DNA of 36,879 nt from Candidatus Dormiibacterota bacterium. GTDB taxonomy: Bacteria; Chloroflexota; Dormibacteria; Dormibacterales; Dormibacteraceae. Below are positions 8,111-16,747 of this stretch, piece after piece. Location of the stretch: positions 1-36,879 of the forward strand of contig CATPBK010000132.1 of assembly GCA_955652705.1 (NCBI GenBank). The letters run 5' to 3'. The number at the start of each line of letters is the position of its first letter. The stretch's first letter is position 1. The notes under the pieces are model-generated. The model made no database searches. It saw nothing but the letters and a program-made list of their open reading frames with translations, and had not been told where the DNA came from. The position numbers and the translations under genes are program-made.

Positions 8111-9589
8111 CTGGCCGAGGGCTTCGTAGGCGCGCTGGACATTGGGACATCCTCGGTGCGCGCGCTCCTTTACGACACTGAAGCTCGCGTCGTGCCGGGC
8201 GTCGAAGTCCACATCCCGTATCGGCCGAAAGTCGGACGCGACGGAACGTACGAGGTCGACGCCGGCAAGCTTTTCGGCCTCGTCACGAGCCTTCTCGACA
8301 GCCTCTTGCACGAAGCCGGCCCCCGCCGGCGCCGGCGCTTGCTGGCGGTCGGCGTCTCCACTTTCTGGCACGGCTTGCTGGCCTGCAGCGATCGCGGCCG
8401 CCCAGTCACGCCGGTCTATCTCTGGGCCGACACTCGGTCCTGGCGGCAGGCCGAACGGCTGCGGCGCGAGCTGGACGCGGACCGGCTCCACCAGCGGACC
8501 GGCTGCCTCCTGCATCCGACCTACTGGCCGGCCAAACTGGCCTGGTTGAAGGAGGTCCGGCCGGAGCTCTGGAGCCGGCCGGTGCGCTGGCTCAGCTTCT
8601 GGGACCTGGTCCACTGGAGGCTCTTCGGCGAGCCGCGGACGAGCGTCTCCATGGCCTCGGGTACCGGGCTTCTAAAGCTCGTCGACGGGTCCTGGGATGC
8701 GCCTCTGCTGAAACACCTAGAGGTGGACACGAAGTCGCTTCCCGAGCTCGGGGTGGCGGGCGACCGCCTCGGCCACCAATGGGCGGTGCGCTGGCCCGAC
8801 CTGAAAGGCGTCCCCATCCTTTGCGCTTTAGGAGACGGCGCCCTGGCCAACCTCGGCAGTGGGTGCGTCGACCGCCGCCAGCGCGCCCTCACGGTCGGGA
8901 CGTCGGGTGCTCTGCGCGTCCTTGCCAAGGGCCTGCCCCAGCGCATCCCCGACGGGCTTTGGTGCTATCGCCTCGACGCGGCCCGCTCCGTCACTGGCGG
9001 GGCGCTCAGCAACGGCGGCAACCTCTACGCCTGGCTGGCGGCCAACCTCAACCTCGAGATCGGCACGCTGGAGGGCAAGCTGCGCCGGATGCGGCCGGGC
9101 GCCCACGGGCTGACTTTCCTGCCGCTCCTGGCCGGCGAGCGCAGTCCCGGCTTCGCCTCCCACGCCACGGGCGCCATCGCCGGACTGACCCAGGCCACCA
9201 CCGCCAACGACATCGTCCGGGCCGGACTGGAGGCAGTCGCGATCGAGTTCCACCGCGTCGACCAGCGCCTCGACCAGGTCCTGCCGGGCGTCCGGCGCCT
9301 CGTCGCCAATGGCGCCGGCCTGCTCGCCTCCCCGGCCTGGATGCAGATCATGGCCGACGCCATCGGAAAGCCCGTCGCCGAGTCGAAGGCGAGGGAGGCA
9401 TCGAGCCGCGGGGCGGCCGTTATGGCGCTGGAGCACGTGGGCGTCATTAACGGTGACCAGCTCCCGACCGAGGTCGGCCGGACCTACCGGGCAAGGGCGG
9501 CCACGCGACCGGTCTACGCGTTGCAGACCAGGAAGCAGGAGGCGCTCTATGACGCCCTCGTACGACGTCATCTGCTGGCGGACCTATGA
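8111..9589 (+). CDS. FGGY-family carbohydrate kinase, gluconokinase-like
   Basis: A sugar kinase of the FGGY/actin-like ATPase superfamily. The N-terminal phosphate loop is GALDIGTSSVRALLYD; sugar-binding parts include GVSTFWHGLLACSD, WADTRSWRQAERLR and RTGCLLHPTYWPAKLAWL; the second ATPase domain has TVGTSGALRVL and NGAGLLASPAWMQIMADAIG. The sugar-binding motifs resemble gluconokinases, so it probably makes 6-phosphogluconate for the downstream pentose phosphate genes. The open frame runs far upstream, but that part is antisense to the dehydrogenase. No ATG, GTG or TTG lies at the right place: CTG 8111 gives MAEGFVGALDIGTSS and 492 residues, the usual FGGY length. The stop is inside a terminator hairpin. 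Confidence 0.85.
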   Translation: MAEGFVGALDIGTSSVRALLYDTEARVVPGVEVHIPYRPKVGRDGTYEVDAGKLFGLVTSLLDSLLHEAGPRRRRRLLAVGVSTFWHGLLACSDRGRPVTPVYLWADTRSWRQAERLRRELDADRLHQRTGCLLHPTYWPAKLAWLKEVRPELWSRPVRWLSFWDLVHWRLFGEPRTSVSMASGTGLLKLVDGSWDAPLLKHLEVDTKSLPELGVAGDRLGHQWAVRWPDLKGVPILCALGDGALANLGSGCVDRRQRALTVGTSGALRVLAKGLPQRIPDGLWCYRLDAARSVTGGALSNGGNLYAWLAANLNLEIGTLEGKLRRMRPGAHGLTFLPLLAGERSPGFASHATGAIAGLTQATTANDIVRAGLEAVAIEFHRVDQRLDQVLPGVRRLVANGAGLLASPAWMQIMADAIGKPVAESKAREASSRGAAVMALEHVGVINGDQLPTEVGRTYRARAATRPVYALQTRKQEALYDALVRRHLLADL

Positions 9590-9624
9590 AGAAAGGGTTT
9601 CGCGGCCCTTCGGGCCCTTTCTTC
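9588..9624 (+). terminator. Hairpin terminator overlapping the kinase stop codon
   Basis: GAAGAAAGGG (9588-9597) pairs perfectly with CCCTTTCTTC (9615-9624), and an inner GGCCC-TTC-GGGCC can also fold. The 3' arm is T-rich. The stem begins inside the TGA stop of the kinase and ends 53 bp before the tal-pgi start, so it should separate kinase transcription from the pentose phosphate operon. Confidence 0.6.
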
Positions 9625-9677
9625 ATCGGCGCGCATGGCATCCTGAAGCCGAAAGGCCCAGCGACTGGAGGAAAGCG

Positions 9678-12467
9678 ATGACTGCTGCACGCAACAACCC
9701 CATCAAGGAGCTGAACGCCCTCGGCCAGAGCCTCTGGTACGACAACATCCGCCGCCAGCTGATCACCTCGGGTGAGCTGGCCAGGCTGCGTGACGAGGGC
9801 ATCAGCGGCGTCACCTCCAACCCGACGATCTTCGAGAAGGCCGTCTCCGGGTCTACCGATTACGACGAAGCCCTGGTGCATCTGGTGCGGGCCAAGCGCA
9901 AGCCCGACGACATCCTCTGGGACCTGATGGTCGAGGACATCCAGCAGGCCGCGGACGTTTTCCGGCCCGTCTACGACCGCGAGAAGGGTCGCGATGGCTT
10001 CGTCAGCATCGAGGTTTCGCCAACGGTTGCCGCCAGCACCAAGCGCACCGTCGCGATGGCGCGGGAGCTCCACGAGCGCACCTCCCGACCCAATGTCATG
10101 GTCAAGATCCCGGCCACGCGGCCCGGCTTACCCGCGATCCGTCAGATGCTCGGCGAGGGAGTCAACATCAACGTGACGCTGATCTTCTCCGTCGAGCGCT
10201 ACGCGGAAGTGGTGGAGTCGTTCCTGAGCGGGCTCGAGGACTTCAAGAAGAAAGGCGGAGACCTCCGCAAGGTCCACAGCGTCGCCAGCTTCTTCGTGAG
10301 CCGCGTGGACTCCAAGGTGGACAAGCAGCTGGAGGCCAAGGTCGAGGCCGCCGCGGAGCCGGCGCAGAGGCGCCGGCTGGAGCGGCTCTTCGGCAAGGCC
10401 GGAATCGCCAACTCGAAGATGGCCTATGAGCGGTTCAAGCAGCTCCACAGCGGGCCCCGCTGGGAGGCTCTGGCCAGGGCGGGCGCGCAGGTCCAGCGCT
10501 GCCTTTGGGCCAGCACCTCGGTCAAGGACCCGCGCTACCCAGACACCATGTACGTCGAAGAGTTGATCGGACCGGACACCGTCGACACCGTGCCACCCAA
10601 CACACTGGCCGCCTTCCGCGAGCACGGCGAGGTGAGGCGTTCGCTCGACGAGCACGTCGACGTCGCCAAGCGGCAGCTGAAAGAGCTGGCCGAGGTGGGG
10701 ATCGACCTCGACCAGGTGACCAAGGAGCTGGAGGTGGAGGGCGTCGAGCTCTTCGCCAAGTCCTATCTGAGCCTCGGCAAGACTTTGCGCGAAGCTGCTC
10801 GCGACATCAGGTCCGGCAAAGGTCCGCGGCAGTGGCAGAGCCTGGGCGCTCTCCAGCCGGCGGTCGAGAAGCAGGCCGCCAGGCTCCAGAAGGAGGACGC
10901 GCCCCGCCGGCTCTGGGCTAAGGACGGCACGCTCTGGAGCAAAGACACGGCCGAGCAGAAGGAGATCGCCGGCTGGCTTGGCTGGCTGAACGTGGTGGAG
11001 AAAATGGAGGCCAAGACCGGCGAGCTGCGAGACCTGGCCCGAGCTGGCAAGACCTTTTCCGATGTTGTCCTGCTCGGCATGGGCGGGTCCAGCCTCGGCC
11101 CGGACGTGCTGCGCAACACCTTCGGCCACGTTAGCGGCCACCCGCGCCTCCACGTCCTCGACACGACCGACCCCGCCACGATTCTGAAATTGACGCGGTC
11201 CATCGACCTCGCCGGCTCCCTTTTCGTAGTAGCCAGCAAATCGGGCACGACGACGGAGACCCTCTCGCACTACGCGTACTTCCGGGAGCTGGTCTCAGCG
11301 CGGTCCAGGAAGAAGCCAGGCGCTCAGTTCGCCGCCATCACCGACCCGGGAACGCCCCTCGAGAAGCTGGCCCGCGCCAACGACTTCCGGTGGGTTTTCC
11401 TCAACCCGCCTGACATCGGCGGCCGCTATTCGGTGCTCAGCTATTTCGGCCTCGTGCCCGCCGCACTCGGCGGCATCGACTTCGCCGAGGTCCTCGACCG
11501 GGCGACCGAGATGGCCCACGCCTGCTCGGCCGACATCCCGGTGGAGAAGAACCCAGGCGTCTGGCTGGGCGCCGTCATGGGGCAGCTCGCGACGGGCGGA
11601 CGCAACAAGCTGACGCTGGTGCTCTCGCCGAAGGTCAAGACCTTCGGCTACTGGGTCGAGCAGCTGCTCGCCGAGTCGACCGGGAAGCAGGGCCGCGGGA
11701 TTGTGCCGGTAGAGGGCGAGCCGTTGGGCAAGCCGGCGGCTTACGGCGACGACCGGCTGTTTGTCTCGATCCGGATGTTCAGCGACCCGGATAACCGGGC
11801 GGTCGAGGCGATCGAGCGGGCGGGCCAGCCGGTGGTAACGCTCAGCCTGCGCGACAGGCTCGACCTCGGAGGCGAGTTCCTGCGCTGGGAGATCGCCACG
11901 GCCGTCGCCGGGTCGATCCTGGAGATCAATCCCTTCGACCAGCCCAACGTTCAGGAATCCAAGGACAACACCAGGAAGGTGTTGAGCTCGTTCCGGTCGC
12001 GGGGACGCCTGCCGGAGGCCGAGTCCGTGCCGGCCGCCAAGGCGGGGCCGGAGCTGAAGCGCCTCTTAGGAGCAAAGAAGGCGGGCTCCTACTTCGCGAT
12101 CATGGCCTATACCGAGCGCACTGCGGCCGCCGAAAAGGCGATCCGCGAGCTCCGCGAGCTGGTCCGCGACAGGGCCAAGCTGGCGACCACCGCGGGGTAT
12201 GGGCCGCGCTTCCTGCACTCGACCGGGCAGCTCCACAAGGGCGGCCCGCCCGTCGGGCTCTTCCTGCAGGTCGTCCAGGACGACGCCAAGGACGTCCCGA
12301 TTCCAGGGGAGCCTTACGGGTTCAGCGTCTTGAAGCAGGCGCAGGCCCTCGGCGACCTGCAGTCGTTGACCTCGCGCAAGCTGCCCGTCCTGCGGGTCAG
12401 CCTGGGCCGCAACCCGGCCCGGGGCTGGGCCCAGCTGGCGGCGGCGGCCGAGAAGTCGATCCGATAG
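9678..12467 (+). CDS. tal-pgi: Bifunctional transaldolase / glucose-6-phosphate isomerase
   Basis: A 929-residue fusion. Residues about 1-370 are transaldolase (GISGVTSNPTIFEKA; Schiff-base Lys143 in NVMVKIPATRPG; WASTSVKDPRYPDTMYVEELIGPDTV in blocks), which moves a dihydroxyacetone unit between sedoheptulose 7-phosphate and glyceraldehyde 3-phosphate. Residues about 400-929 are phosphoglucose isomerase with the SIS fold: LGMGGSSLGPDVL near residue 465, SKSGTTTETL at 520-529 and FDQPNVQESK. The fusion joins the non-oxidative pathway to the fructose 6-phosphate/glucose 6-phosphate step. ATG 9678 follows a strong GGAGGAAAG ribosome binding site (9668-9676). It leads the operon with gnd, zwf, opcA, pgl, rpe and rpiA. 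Such fusions are known in several phyla. Confidence 0.95.
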   Translation: MTAARNNPIKELNALGQSLWYDNIRRQLITSGELARLRDEGISGVTSNPTIFEKAVSGSTDYDEALVHLVRAKRKPDDILWDLMVEDIQQAADVFRPVYDREKGRDGFVSIEVSPTVAASTKRTVAMARELHERTSRPNVMVKIPATRPGLPAIRQMLGEGVNINVTLIFSVERYAEVVESFLSGLEDFKKKGGDLRKVHSVASFFVSRVDSKVDKQLEAKVEAAAEPAQRRRLERLFGKAGIANSKMAYERFKQLHSGPRWEALARAGAQVQRCLWASTSVKDPRYPDTMYVEELIGPDTVDTVPPNTLAAFREHGEVRRSLDEHVDVAKRQLKELAEVGIDLDQVTKELEVEGVELFAKSYLSLGKTLREAARDIRSGKGPRQWQSLGALQPAVEKQAARLQKEDAPRRLWAKDGTLWSKDTAEQKEIAGWLGWLNVVEKMEAKTGELRDLARAGKTFSDVVLLGMGGSSLGPDVLRNTFGHVSGHPRLHVLDTTDPATILKLTRSIDLAGSLFVVASKSGTTTETLSHYAYFRELVSARSRKKPGAQFAAITDPGTPLEKLARANDFRWVFLNPPDIGGRYSVLSYFGLVPAALGGIDFAEVLDRATEMAHACSADIPVEKNPGVWLGAVMGQLATGGRNKLTLVLSPKVKTFGYWVEQLLAESTGKQGRGIVPVEGEPLGKPAAYGDDRLFVSIRMFSDPDNRAVEAIERAGQPVVTLSLRDRLDLGGEFLRWEIATAVAGSILEINPFDQPNVQESKDNTRKVLSSFRSRGRLPEAESVPAAKAGPELKRLLGAKKAGSYFAIMAYTERTAAAEKAIRELRELVRDRAKLATTAGYGPRFLHSTGQLHKGGPPVGLFLQVVQDDAKDVPIPGEPYGFSVLKQAQALGDLQSLTSRKLPVLRVSLGRNPARGWAQLAAAAEKSIR

Positions 12468-12488
12468 CGGGCGAAGGGAGGAAGCGCC

Positions 12489-13406
12489 ATGGAGATGGGC
12501 ATGATCGGTCTCGGCCGGATGGGCGGGAACATGGTCAGCCGGCTGCTCCGCAAAGGCCATCGGATGATCGCCTTCGACCAGTCGCCCGACGCTGTCAAAG
12601 CCAAGGCGGGGGAGGGGGCGGTCGGCGCGCTGAGCCTGGAGGAGCTGGTGAAGGCGTTCCAGGAGCGGCCTCGAATCATCTGGGTCATGGTCCCGGCCGG
12701 CGACCCCACCAGCGCGACTCTCGGGCGGCTCGCCGGCCTGCTGGAGGCGGGCGACATTGTCATCGACGGCGGCAACACCAACTGGCAGCGGGCGCTCGAG
12801 GACGCCGAGGTCCTCAAGCAGAAGGGAGTGCACTACCTGGACGCCGGTACCAGCGGTGGCATCTGGGGACTGGAGAACGGCTACGGGCTGATGGTCGGCG
12901 GTGAGCCTGACATCTATAAGCATTGCGAGCCGCTCCTGCGCGACCTGGCGCCGCCCGGCGGCGGACTCGTCCACACCGGCCCGGAAGGATCGGGCCACTT
13001 CGTGAAGATGGTCCATAACGGGATCGAGTACGGGCTCATGCAGGCCTACGGCGAGGGCTTCGAGATCATGAAGCGATCGAAGACCTTTCCCGGTATGGAC
13101 CTCGCTGCCATCGCCGGCGCGTGGTGCCAGGGAACCGTGATCCGCTCCTGGCTGATGGAGCTGATCGCCAAGGGCCTCACCGAGGACCCCGAGCTGAGCA
13201 CCCTGAAGGCCTACGTCGAGGACACGGGCGAGGGTCGCTGGACGGTCCAGGCCGCGATCGACGAGGACGTCCCCGCGGCGGTCATCACCCACTCACTGTT
13301 CGAGCGGTTCCGGAGCCGGGATACCAATTCCTTCTCCGACCGCCTGGTGGCCATGATGCGCAAGCAGTTCGGCGGCCACGCGATTCGCCCGGCGGGCCAC
13401 GGCTGA
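12489..13406 (+). CDS. gnd: Short-type decarboxylating 6-phosphogluconate dehydrogenase
   Basis: A 305-residue oxidoreductase converting 6-phosphogluconate to ribulose 5-phosphate and CO2. It has the Rossmann motif MIGLGRMGGNM at residues 5-15, the substrate segment DAGTSGGIWGLENGYGLMVGG (in blocks), and the catalytic stretch [16 protein letters not shown] with Lys173 and Asn177. At about 300 residues it belongs to the short class (YqeC/GntZ-like), typically NAD-preferring. The cofactor segment AFDQSP after the second strand carries an acidic residue and no NRT motif, which agrees with NAD preference. GGGAGGAAGC precedes ATG 12489. A second, long-type enzyme is encoded at 28176-29603. Confidence 0.93.
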   Translation: MEMGMIGLGRMGGNMVSRLLRKGHRMIAFDQSPDAVKAKAGEGAVGALSLEELVKAFQERPRIIWVMVPAGDPTSATLGRLAGLLEAGDIVIDGGNTNWQRALEDAEVLKQKGVHYLDAGTSGGIWGLENGYGLMVGGEPDIYKHCEPLLRDLAPPGGGLVHTGPEGSGHFVKMVHNGIEYGLMQAYGEGFEIMKRSKTFPGMDLAAIAGAWCQGTVIRSWLMELIAKGLTEDPELSTLKAYVEDTGEGRWTVQAAIDEDVPAAVITHSLFERFRSRDTNSFSDRLVAMMRKQFGGHAIRPAGHG

Positions 13407-13413
13407 TGCTCTG

Positions 13414-14967
13414 GTGACCCCGGGCGGTTCCACGGGGACGGTCGAGGCGAACCCGCTCGCCGCCGGTCTCCAGGACTACCGGGTCGTCGACCCGAGCCAG
13501 CTGGTCATCTTCGGCGGCAGCGGCGACCTCACCCGGCGCAAGCTCCTGCCGGCGATCTACAACCTGGCCGCCCAGCACCTGCTGCCCGCCGGCTTTGGGG
13601 TCGTCGGCGCCGCCAAGGACGACCTCGACGACGAGGGCTACAAAGCGCTGGCCGGCAAGGCCATCCGCGAGTTCTCGCGCACCCAGCCGGTGAACGAAAG
13701 GGTCCTGGCCTCGCTGCTGGAAGGGTTCCGGTGGCGGACGCTGACCTTCGATGACACCGCCGGGTTTGCCGCCCTCGACCGCCTGCTCGACGAGCTCGAC
13801 CAAGAACGGGGGACCTCCGGCAATCGGGTCTACTACTGCGCGACGCCGCCGGTGACCTACCCCCTGATCGTCAGGAACCTGGGCGCCGCCCACATGACGC
13901 GCTCAAACGGGCGGGGCTGGCGCCGCATTCTGATCGAGAAGCCGTTCGGCAACGATTTGAAGAGCGCGCGAGAGCTGAACGAGATGCTGAGCAAGGTCAT
14001 GCGGGAGGACCAGGTCTTCCGGATCGACCACTACCTCGGCAAGGAGACCGTCCAGAACATCCTCGCCTTTCGCTTCGCGAACTCGATCTTCGAGCCGGTC
14101 TGGAACAACCAGTACGTCGCCGCCGTGCAGATCACCGTCGCCGAGGAGCTCGGGGTGGAAGGGCGCGGCGCCTACTACGACCGCGCCGGGGCGCTGCGCG
14201 ACATCGTGCAGAATCACGAGCTCCAGCTTCTCACTCTGGTAGCGATGGAGCCGCCAGTCAGCTTCGACGCCGGTTCGGTCCGGGACGAGAAGGTGAAGGT
14301 CTTGAAGGCGGTCAGCCCGCTGGAGGGGAAGGAGGTCGACGAAGGCGCGGTGCGCGGCCAGTACGGGCCGGGCTGGGTGCTAGGCGAGAAGGTGCCGGGC
14401 TACCGGCAGGAGCCTTCGGTGAATCCGAAATCGACGACCGAGACGTTCGTGGCGATCAGGCTGGCAATCGACAGCTGGCGCTGGGCGGGCGTGCCTTTCT
14501 ACCTCCGCTGCGGCAAGCGGATGCCCAAGCGGTCGACGACGATCCGCATGCAGTTCAAGCGGCCGCCCCACCTGACCTTCGGCCGGCAGGCGATGCGCGA
14601 CGCCGAGCCCAACGCGATCACGCTTCACATCCAGCCGGACGAGGGCATCACGTTGCGCTTCGCGGCCAAGGTCCCGGCGGCCGGCATCAAGATGCGAAGC
14701 GTGAACATGGACTTCATGTACCTGTCCTCGTTCCTGATCGAGGCGCCGGACGCCTACGAGCGGCTCATCGTCGACTGCTTGATCGGCGACCCGACTTTGT
14801 TCACGCGCAGTGACGAGGCGGAGACGGCCTGGGCGCTGGTCGATCCGATCGAGGCGCGCTGGGCGAAGAAGGGGCCCGACTTTCCGAACTATGAAGCCGG
14901 CACCTGGGGACCGCCCGCGGCCGACCGGCTTATCCAGCGCGACGGCTTCGAGTGGTACAACCCGTGA
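13414..14967 (+). CDS. zwf: Glucose-6-phosphate 1-dehydrogenase
   Basis: A 517-residue enzyme that oxidises glucose 6-phosphate to 6-phosphogluconolactone, the entry reaction of the oxidative pentose phosphate pathway. The coenzyme motif FGGSGDLTRRKLLPAIYNL is near residue 32; EKPFG carries Lys176; the active-site signature RIDHYLGKETVQN has Asp205 and His206. The length is typical of bacterial Zwf. GTG 13414 lies 7 bp after the gnd stop; no strong ribosome binding site is seen, so translation may be coupled to gnd. The stop overlaps the opcA start as GTGA. The opcA neighbour is expected for Zwf enzymes that need an assembly/activator factor. Confidence 0.95.
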   Translation: MTPGGSTGTVEANPLAAGLQDYRVVDPSQLVIFGGSGDLTRRKLLPAIYNLAAQHLLPAGFGVVGAAKDDLDDEGYKALAGKAIREFSRTQPVNERVLASLLEGFRWRTLTFDDTAGFAALDRLLDELDQERGTSGNRVYYCATPPVTYPLIVRNLGAAHMTRSNGRGWRRILIEKPFGNDLKSARELNEMLSKVMREDQVFRIDHYLGKETVQNILAFRFANSIFEPVWNNQYVAAVQITVAEELGVEGRGAYYDRAGALRDIVQNHELQLLTLVAMEPPVSFDAGSVRDEKVKVLKAVSPLEGKEVDEGAVRGQYGPGWVLGEKVPGYRQEPSVNPKSTTETFVAIRLAIDSWRWAGVPFYLRCGKRMPKRSTTIRMQFKRPPHLTFGRQAMRDAEPNAITLHIQPDEGITLRFAAKVPAAGIKMRSVNMDFMYLSSFLIEAPDAYERLIVDCLIGDPTLFTRSDEAETAWALVDPIEARWAKKGPDFPNYEAGTWGPPAADRLIQRDGFEWYNP

Positions 14968-16115
14968 CCACCGCCGAAGCGGTCCGCGAGGAGTGGCGGG
15001 GGCCAGTCGAGTCGATGTCCCAGGTGCTCGCCCAGATGCGGCGGGTGCGCTCCGCGGTCGCGCGCGAAGAAGGCCAGGCGCTGGATCACATCCGACCGCG
15101 AAACAGCGTTCTGAATCTGGTGGTTGTGGCGCGCGATTGGAGCAGCGCCGAGGAGGCTGCGGCCACGGTCGCACGGCTGGCCGCCGGGCACCCTTGCCGC
15201 GCGATCTTCGTCGTCGACGAGCCGGAATCGAAGCGGACGCACATCGAAGCCCGGGTCGCGGTCCAGGCGCGACCGCTGGCGGCCGGCATGATGTGCGAGT
15301 ACGAGCAGGTCTTCCTGCGCGTGGAAGGGCCAACCGCCAACCACATCCCGAGCCTCGTCGAACCGCTCCTCGAAGGCGACCTGCGCACAGTGCTCTGGTG
15401 GATCGGATCGCCCCCGATCGGCACCAAGCGCTTCGCCGAGGCGGCCGAGGTCGGTGAGTACCTGCTCGTGGACTCGGCGCGCTTCGAGCGGCCCTACGAG
15501 CAGGTAGTCCAGCTGGCAGACCTGGCCCGGGGCCGGCGCCAGCGGCTCTGGCTCGGCGACTTCCAGTGGGCTCGGCTGCAGCCCTGGCGGGTCGGCCTGG
15601 CCCAGTTCTTCAATCCTGCTGAGCGGCGCGGCTTCCTCCGAGGGATCGGGGCGGTGGGCCTCGACTATATCGGGGAAGGCCGCGGCAACCGCACCGGGGT
15701 GGCGCTTCTGGCCGGGTGGATGGCCGGTGCGCTGGACTGGGAGCTGAAGCGTGCGGTCGGAGGCCGGGGCGGGGTCGTCGTCGCCCACTTCGAGGCGAGA
15801 GGCGGGCAGCGACTCGAGCTGCAGACCCGGCCGGTCAGCCTGGAGGGATTGGCGCAAGGGGACATCGCGGCCGTCCGGATCGACGCCGTCTGGCGCTCGC
15901 AGACCCTCAGCCTCGTGAAGCGGCGCGACCCCGAGCACCCCGATTGCGTCCTCACCGAAGGCAGCCTGGGGGGCAGGGAGCTCCCGCCCCGCCTCGTGTC
16001 GCTTGGCAGTACCGATGACGCCGTCCTCCTGGCCGAGCTGGTCGCCGCCGGCAAAGACGAGGTCTACACGGGTGCTTTGGAGCGCGCCGGCGAGTTGCTG
16101 GAGGCGCTTCGGTGA
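14964..16115 (+). CDS. opcA: Glucose-6-phosphate dehydrogenase assembly protein OpcA
   Basis: A 383-residue OpcA-family protein (motifs RPRNSVLNLVVVA, HPCRAIFVVDEP, LLEGDLRTVLWWIGSPPIG and LDWELKRAVGG). OpcA is the allosteric or assembly partner of glucose-6-phosphate dehydrogenase in cyanobacteria and actinobacteria, and it directly follows zwf here. Start: GTG 14964 in the GTGA overlap with zwf is preferred; an in-frame GTG 12 nt upstream (14952) is possible. The end overlaps the pgl start as GTGA. No membrane segments are seen. Presence of opcA argues for a high-GC Gram-positive-like or Terrabacteria host. Confidence 0.92.
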   Translation: MTTAEAVREEWRGPVESMSQVLAQMRRVRSAVAREEGQALDHIRPRNSVLNLVVVARDWSSAEEAAATVARLAAGHPCRAIFVVDEPESKRTHIEARVAVQARPLAAGMMCEYEQVFLRVEGPTANHIPSLVEPLLEGDLRTVLWWIGSPPIGTKRFAEAAEVGEYLLVDSARFERPYEQVVQLADLARGRRQRLWLGDFQWARLQPWRVGLAQFFNPAERRGFLRGIGAVGLDYIGEGRGNRTGVALLAGWMAGALDWELKRAVGGRGGVVVAHFEARGGQRLELQTRPVSLEGLAQGDIAAVRIDAVWRSQTLSLVKRRDPEHPDCVLTEGSLGGRELPPRLVSLGSTDDAVLLAELVAAGKDEVYTGALERAGELLEALR

Positions 16116-16747
16116 GAGTGCTGGCCGACGCCCAGGCCGTAGCGCAGGCGGCTGCCGGGGAGATCGCGAAGGCGCTCCGCGGTGGCGCCCGCACGCTCGT
16201 GCTGGCGGGCGGCACGACGCCCCGGCGGGCGTACGAGCTGCTAGCCGGCATGGACGTGAAATGGGGGCGCGTGACGGTGCTCTTCGGCGACGAGCGATGC
16301 GTGCCTCCGGACGACCCGGAGAGCAACTACCGGATTGCCCGCCAATCGCTCCTGGACCGAGTCGCGCCGGCGACGGTGCACCGGGTGCCGGCCGAGCTCG
16401 GGCCGGAGGAGGGGGCGCGGCTCTACGCGAGCGTCGTAGCCGGGCTCGAGCCGCTGGACCTCGTCCTGCTCGGGCTGGGCCCGGACGGCCACTGTGCGTC
16501 TCTCTTTCCCGGCCACCGCGCTTTGCAGGCGACAGGCTGGGCGGTCGCCGTCCGGGGTGCGCCGAAGCCCCCGCCTGACCGGGTCAGCTTGACTCTCTCC
16601 GCGCTGCGCGGCGCCCGGCGCGTCATCTTCCTGGCGACCGGAGCCGAGAAGGCCGAGGCGTTGCGGCGGGCCCATCGCGGCGAAGTGCCGGCGGGGATGA
16701 TCCCCGGAGCGGAGTGGTTCGTCGATCGCGAGGCGGCCGCGGCGTGA
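16112..16747 (+). CDS. pgl: 6-phosphogluconolactonase
   Basis: A 211-residue Pgl of the glucosamine-6-phosphate isomerase-like fold, hydrolysing 6-phosphogluconolactone to 6-phosphogluconate. Motifs: LAGGTTPRRAYELLAG, VLFGDERCVPPDDPESNYRI (in blocks) and LVLLGLGPDGHCASLFPGH. It is slightly shorter than the usual 220-250 residues but complete. It starts at GTG 16112 in a GTGA overlap with opcA, and its own stop overlaps the rpe start in the same way, so four genes from zwf to rpe are joined by 4-bp overlaps. Confidence 0.93.
   Translation: MRVLADAQAVAQAAAGEIAKALRGGARTLVLAGGTTPRRAYELLAGMDVKWGRVTVLFGDERCVPPDDPESNYRIARQSLLDRVAPATVHRVPAELGPEEGARLYASVVAGLEPLDLVLLGLGPDGHCASLFPGHRALQATGWAVAVRGAPKPPPDRVSLTLSALRGARRVIFLATGAEKAEALRRAHRGEVPAGMIPGAEWFVDREAAAA

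Noticed and set aside
12066-13292. 408-codon antisense frame over tal-pgi and gnd
   Set aside because: Antisense shadow of two well-conserved enzymes; no recognisable protein features.
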